Positions 42,404 to 44,359 of a DNA stretch of 44,359 nucleotides are shown one piece after another. The stretch comes from CAZWMK01 sp964635065 (GTDB lineage: Bacteria > Pseudomonadota > Alphaproteobacteria > Sphingomonadales > Sphingomonadaceae). The position numbers and the translations under genes are program-made. The first letter of the stretch is position 1; each line of letters begins with the position of its first letter. The notes beneath the pieces were generated by a model. The model was not told the origin of the DNA. It searched no databases and saw only the letters and a list, made by a program, of their open reading frames with translations. The stretch covers positions 1 to 44,359 of the forward strand of contig CAZWMK010000007.1 in assembly GCA_964635065.1 (NCBI GenBank). The letters run 5' to 3'.

Positions 42404-43210
42404 ATGTCGAGCCCAATCCCCAAGTACGTCCCGCCCTCCATTACAGAGACGGCCTTCAACTGTCCGCATTGCGGCGCCCTAGCGAATCAAACTTGGTTCC
42501 ACCTCAAGGGCGACACCAAGAAGAAGGGCGAGCTCCCGCTCCGCCTTTCGGAGGAGACATTCAATCGCGAACCCATAGAAGAAATCGAGGACAAGGAAGA
42601 GCGCGAGCGCACGCTGGCACTGGCGGACCGCATTCTTGCGGGTGCGCCATTCATCGAGAGAAATAAGGAGGGCGCCTATGTTTACTGGGACCTCCATAAT
42701 GCGGACCTCTCCCGCTGCTACAATTGCGACAAAATCGCGATCTGGGTTCAGTCCGCACTTGTCTTTCCCGTACGAGGCGATGCTCCATTACCCAATCCCG
42801 ACCTCCCCGAGGATGTCCGCCTAGACTTCGACGAGGCAGGCCGGATTTTGCGACTGTCGCCTCGAGGCGCGTCAGCCCTACTTCGCCTTGCCATTCAGAA
42901 GCTATGCAAGGAGCTTGGCGGGAAGGGTAAGAACATCGACAGCGACATTGCTGCTCTGGTCGAGAAGGGGCTCGACGTTCGCATTCAACAGGCGCTCGAT
43001 GTTGTCCGAGTAATTGGCAATAATGCGGTCCATCCCGGGCAAGTCAATCTCCGCGACGATGTCGATACGGCGGAGAAACTCTTCGATCTCGTCAATATCA
43101 TTGCCGACGCGATGATCTCCCAGCCCAAACGCATTGCGGAGATGTTCGACGGGCTTCCGGAGGGTGCCCGCGCAGCTATCGCAAAGCGAGACGGCCGGGA
43201 CGTACAGTAG
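42404..43210 (+). CDS. DUF4145 domain-containing protein
   Basis: A 268-aa protein. Two CxxC pairs (Cys20/Cys23 in FNCPHCGA and Cys105/Cys108 in RCYNCDK) probably bind one zinc. The C-terminal helical DUF4145 domain shows RGASALLRLAIQKLCKELGGKG, then a long helix ending in RVIGNNAVHPG, where Arg202 and His210 resemble the Arg/His pair of HEPN-type domains. DUF4145 proteins often occur with restriction and other defence genes, but function is unproven. ATG 42404 is chosen over the GTG-type start at 42380. Codon use is less GC-biased than in neighbouring housekeeping genes, suggesting transfer. Confidence 0.85.
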   Translation: MSSPIPKYVPPSITETAFNCPHCGALANQTWFHLKGDTKKKGELPLRLSEETFNREPIEEIEDKEERERTLALADRILAGAPFIERNKEGAYVYWDLHNADLSRCYNCDKIAIWVQSALVFPVRGDAPLPNPDLPEDVRLDFDEAGRILRLSPRGASALLRLAIQKLCKELGGKGKNIDSDIAALVEKGLDVRIQQALDVVRVIGNNAVHPGQVNLRDDVDTAEKLFDLVNIIADAMISQPKRIAEMFDGLPEGARAAIAKRDGRDVQ

Positions 43211-43223
43211 CAGGAGTGGGGCG

Positions 43224-43493
43224 ATGCCGGACGACAAATTCTCGAGGTCACTTACAATGCGATGTTCGACCTGCGGGGGGACGCAATTCGAGTGCGAGGC
43301 GGAGACCGGGCCCTACAGGTGCTTTGGATGCGACCCTTCGTTTGCCCGCGAGGAGGTGCTACGCGAAAACGGGCTCCCCATAGACAACGAGGTTGGCGAG
43401 ATGGCCACCTATGCTGCCAAGTACGCGCGAGACGAGCTGCGCAAGTCGATGCGCAAGGCCCTCTTGGGCTCGAAGCACTTTAAGCTCAAATGA
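43224..43493 (+). CDS. Small zinc-ribbon protein
   Basis: An 89-aa protein with a zinc ribbon, Cys14/Cys17 (RCSTCGG) and Cys33/Cys36 (RCFGCDP), followed by a charged helix (YAAKYARDELRKSMRKALLG). It resembles small phage/island zinc-binding proteins often found beside DUF4145 genes. Function unknown. GGAG lies upstream of ATG 43224, 13 nt after the DUF4145 stop, and its own stop overlaps the next start (ATGA). Confidence 0.7.
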   Translation: MPDDKFSRSLTMRCSTCGGTQFECEAETGPYRCFGCDPSFAREEVLRENGLPIDNEVGEMATYAAKYARDELRKSMRKALLGSKHFKLK

Positions 43494-44104
43494 GTCCCGG
43501 CGACTGGGCAGGCATCGCCAGTGCGGGCGCGGCGTGGCTGGCGCTCCTTCTGGCCGGCATCTCGCTCTACAAGAATCATAGATCGGACAAGCGGCAGGAC
43601 GAGCTCGCCGCGACCACCGAGCAACTCAACCGGTTGCTCATCGAACGCGAGACCCAAGCGGGGCAGGACAGCAAGCGAGCGGACCTGTCAGCAAACCTAA
43701 TCAGCGTGGGCAAGAACAACTGGCGGCTCAAGGTATTCAACCGGGGCAAGGGCACCGCCCGAAACGTCCGGCTAATCGACCTTCAAGAAGAAGGTTCGGT
43801 CCTCGCTCAAAATGTCATCCGGCAGAAGTTTCCGGTGCCGATCCTAGAACAGCATCAATGGGTACCGGTCGGTTCGAGCCAAACAGACGCCTCTGATCAT
43901 GCGCATCCGGGACAACGCGCAGACCCGTATGCGGTATGGTTACTTCAGGATCTACATCCTGCTTCGCCGCGAGGGCTGGGTCGTGAACCACAAGCGGGTC
44001 TATCGGCTGTACCGGGAGGATGGCTTGAGTTTACGGCTCAAACGGCCGCGTCGGCATGTCAGCGCGGCTCAGCGGAAGAGGTAGCCGGCGGCGCTGGCGC
44101 CTAA
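43490..44104 (+). pseudogene. Membrane-anchored protein truncated by IS-derived DNA
   Basis: The first about 125 codons (to about 43860) look like a genuine protein: a membrane helix at about 7-25 (AGIASAGAAWLALLLAGISLY), a charged coiled coil (KRQDELAATTEQLNRLLIERE) and a beta-rich segment (LKVFNRGKGTARNVRLIDL). After that the frame runs out of register through an IS3-type transposase fragment and ends at 44104. The natural C-terminus is therefore lost. It overlaps the preceding gene as ATGA, so the three genes formed one operon. Function unknown. Confidence 0.65.
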
Positions 44105-44359
44105 CGAGATGTGGTCGATGGACTTCGTCTCGGATGCCTTGTTCGATGGTCGGCGCCTGCGTGCCCTGACCGTTGTCGATGCCTACACCCGGGAGGCCCT
44201 GGCGATCGACGTCGACCAGGGCATCAAAGGAGAGCAGGTCGTCAAGGCCATCGACCGGATCGCATCGATGCGCGGCGCACCACGAGCCATCCGTGTGGAC
44301 AACAGCCCGGAGTTCATCTCGAAGGCCCTGGATCGCTGGGCTTACGAGAACGGGGTAAC
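43855..44359 (+). mobile_element. IS3-family transposase OrfB remnant (nonsense-mutated, 5'-truncated)
   Basis: In the frame of 43899, the sequence reads LIMRIRDNAQTRMRYGYF, REGWVVNHKRVYRLYRE and KRPRRHVSAAQRKR, then TAG at 44082-44084, then in the same frame NEMWSMDFVSDALFDG (first catalytic Asp), VDAYTREAL, VDQGIKGEQVV and VDNSPEF (second Asp). This is an IS3-family (IS407-like) OrfB, with Gln probably changed to stop (CAG to TAG). orfA and the N-terminal third of OrfB are missing; the junction with host DNA lies at about 43848-43863. The window ends before the catalytic Glu and any terminal repeat. Confidence 0.88.

Overview
The window is GC-rich, densely packed alphaproteobacterial chromosome. 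Gene content and protein style point to a sphingomonad (order Sphingomonadales). Supporting signs are the rpe/rsmB/htpX neighbourhood, an SDHAF4-like gene beside htpX, hemC-hemD next to a Mic60-like gene, a large TonB-dependent receptor, and many Rieske, SDR and acyl-CoA genes. Species cannot be named from the sequence alone.

Layout. (1) 1-12.0 kb is housekeeping DNA. It starts with the 3' end of a tRNA-Thr, followed by a leftward, overlapping operon htpX-rsmB-rpe-heparinase-like-purH that ends in a hairpin terminator. Next come an SDHAF4-like gene, a leftward tsaD-gpsA pair, and a rightward hemC-hemD-mic60-like operon. hemD has no normal start codon where homology begins. A 10-base N gap lies inside rsmB. 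(2) 12.1-40.3 kb is a catabolic region. It begins with a TonB-dependent receptor (outer-membrane uptake), a quinone-oxidoreductase-like gene and a TetR regulator with a clear inverted repeat upstream. Leftward genes then encode three Rieske oxygenase alpha subunits, two SDRs, an FMN 2-hydroxyacid dehydrogenase and a VOC protein. Rightward genes encode a ThDP decarboxylase/lyase, a NIPSNAP protein, an MFS transporter, a hydratase-like protein, two acyl-CoA dehydrogenases and an acyl-CoA ligase. An FAD 2-hydroxyacid dehydrogenase, an enoyl-CoA hydratase and a second TetR lie on the opposite strand. The region closes with a 2-oxoacid/acetoin-type E1 alpha-E1 beta pair, a free-standing lipoyl domain, an aldehyde dehydrogenase and an NTF2-like protein. 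(3) 40.35-42.15 kb is ordinary: a monooxygenase-like small protein, nth, a lipoprotein and an intact tRNA-Arg(CCG). (4) 42.15 kb to the end looks accessory: a DUF4145 protein, a small zinc-ribbon protein and a membrane protein cut off by a broken IS3-family transposase remnant.

How the genes may work together (inference): the receptor and MFS protein import a substrate. Rieske oxygenases and SDRs oxidise it. The FMN and FAD dehydrogenases could oxidise the L- and D-forms of a 2-hydroxyacid to a 2-oxoacid. The ThDP enzyme, or E1 plus lipoyl protein, could decarboxylate or cleave that product, and aldehyde dehydrogenase would oxidise the aldehyde. A CoA ligase, two dehydrogenases and a hydratase would run a beta-oxidation-like branch. 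The substrate is unknown. An FNR/FixK-type palindrome sits between the divergent Rieske and ThDP operons, which suggests redox-linked control of an oxygen-requiring pathway. No CRISPR array, integrase, plasmid origin or rRNA was seen.
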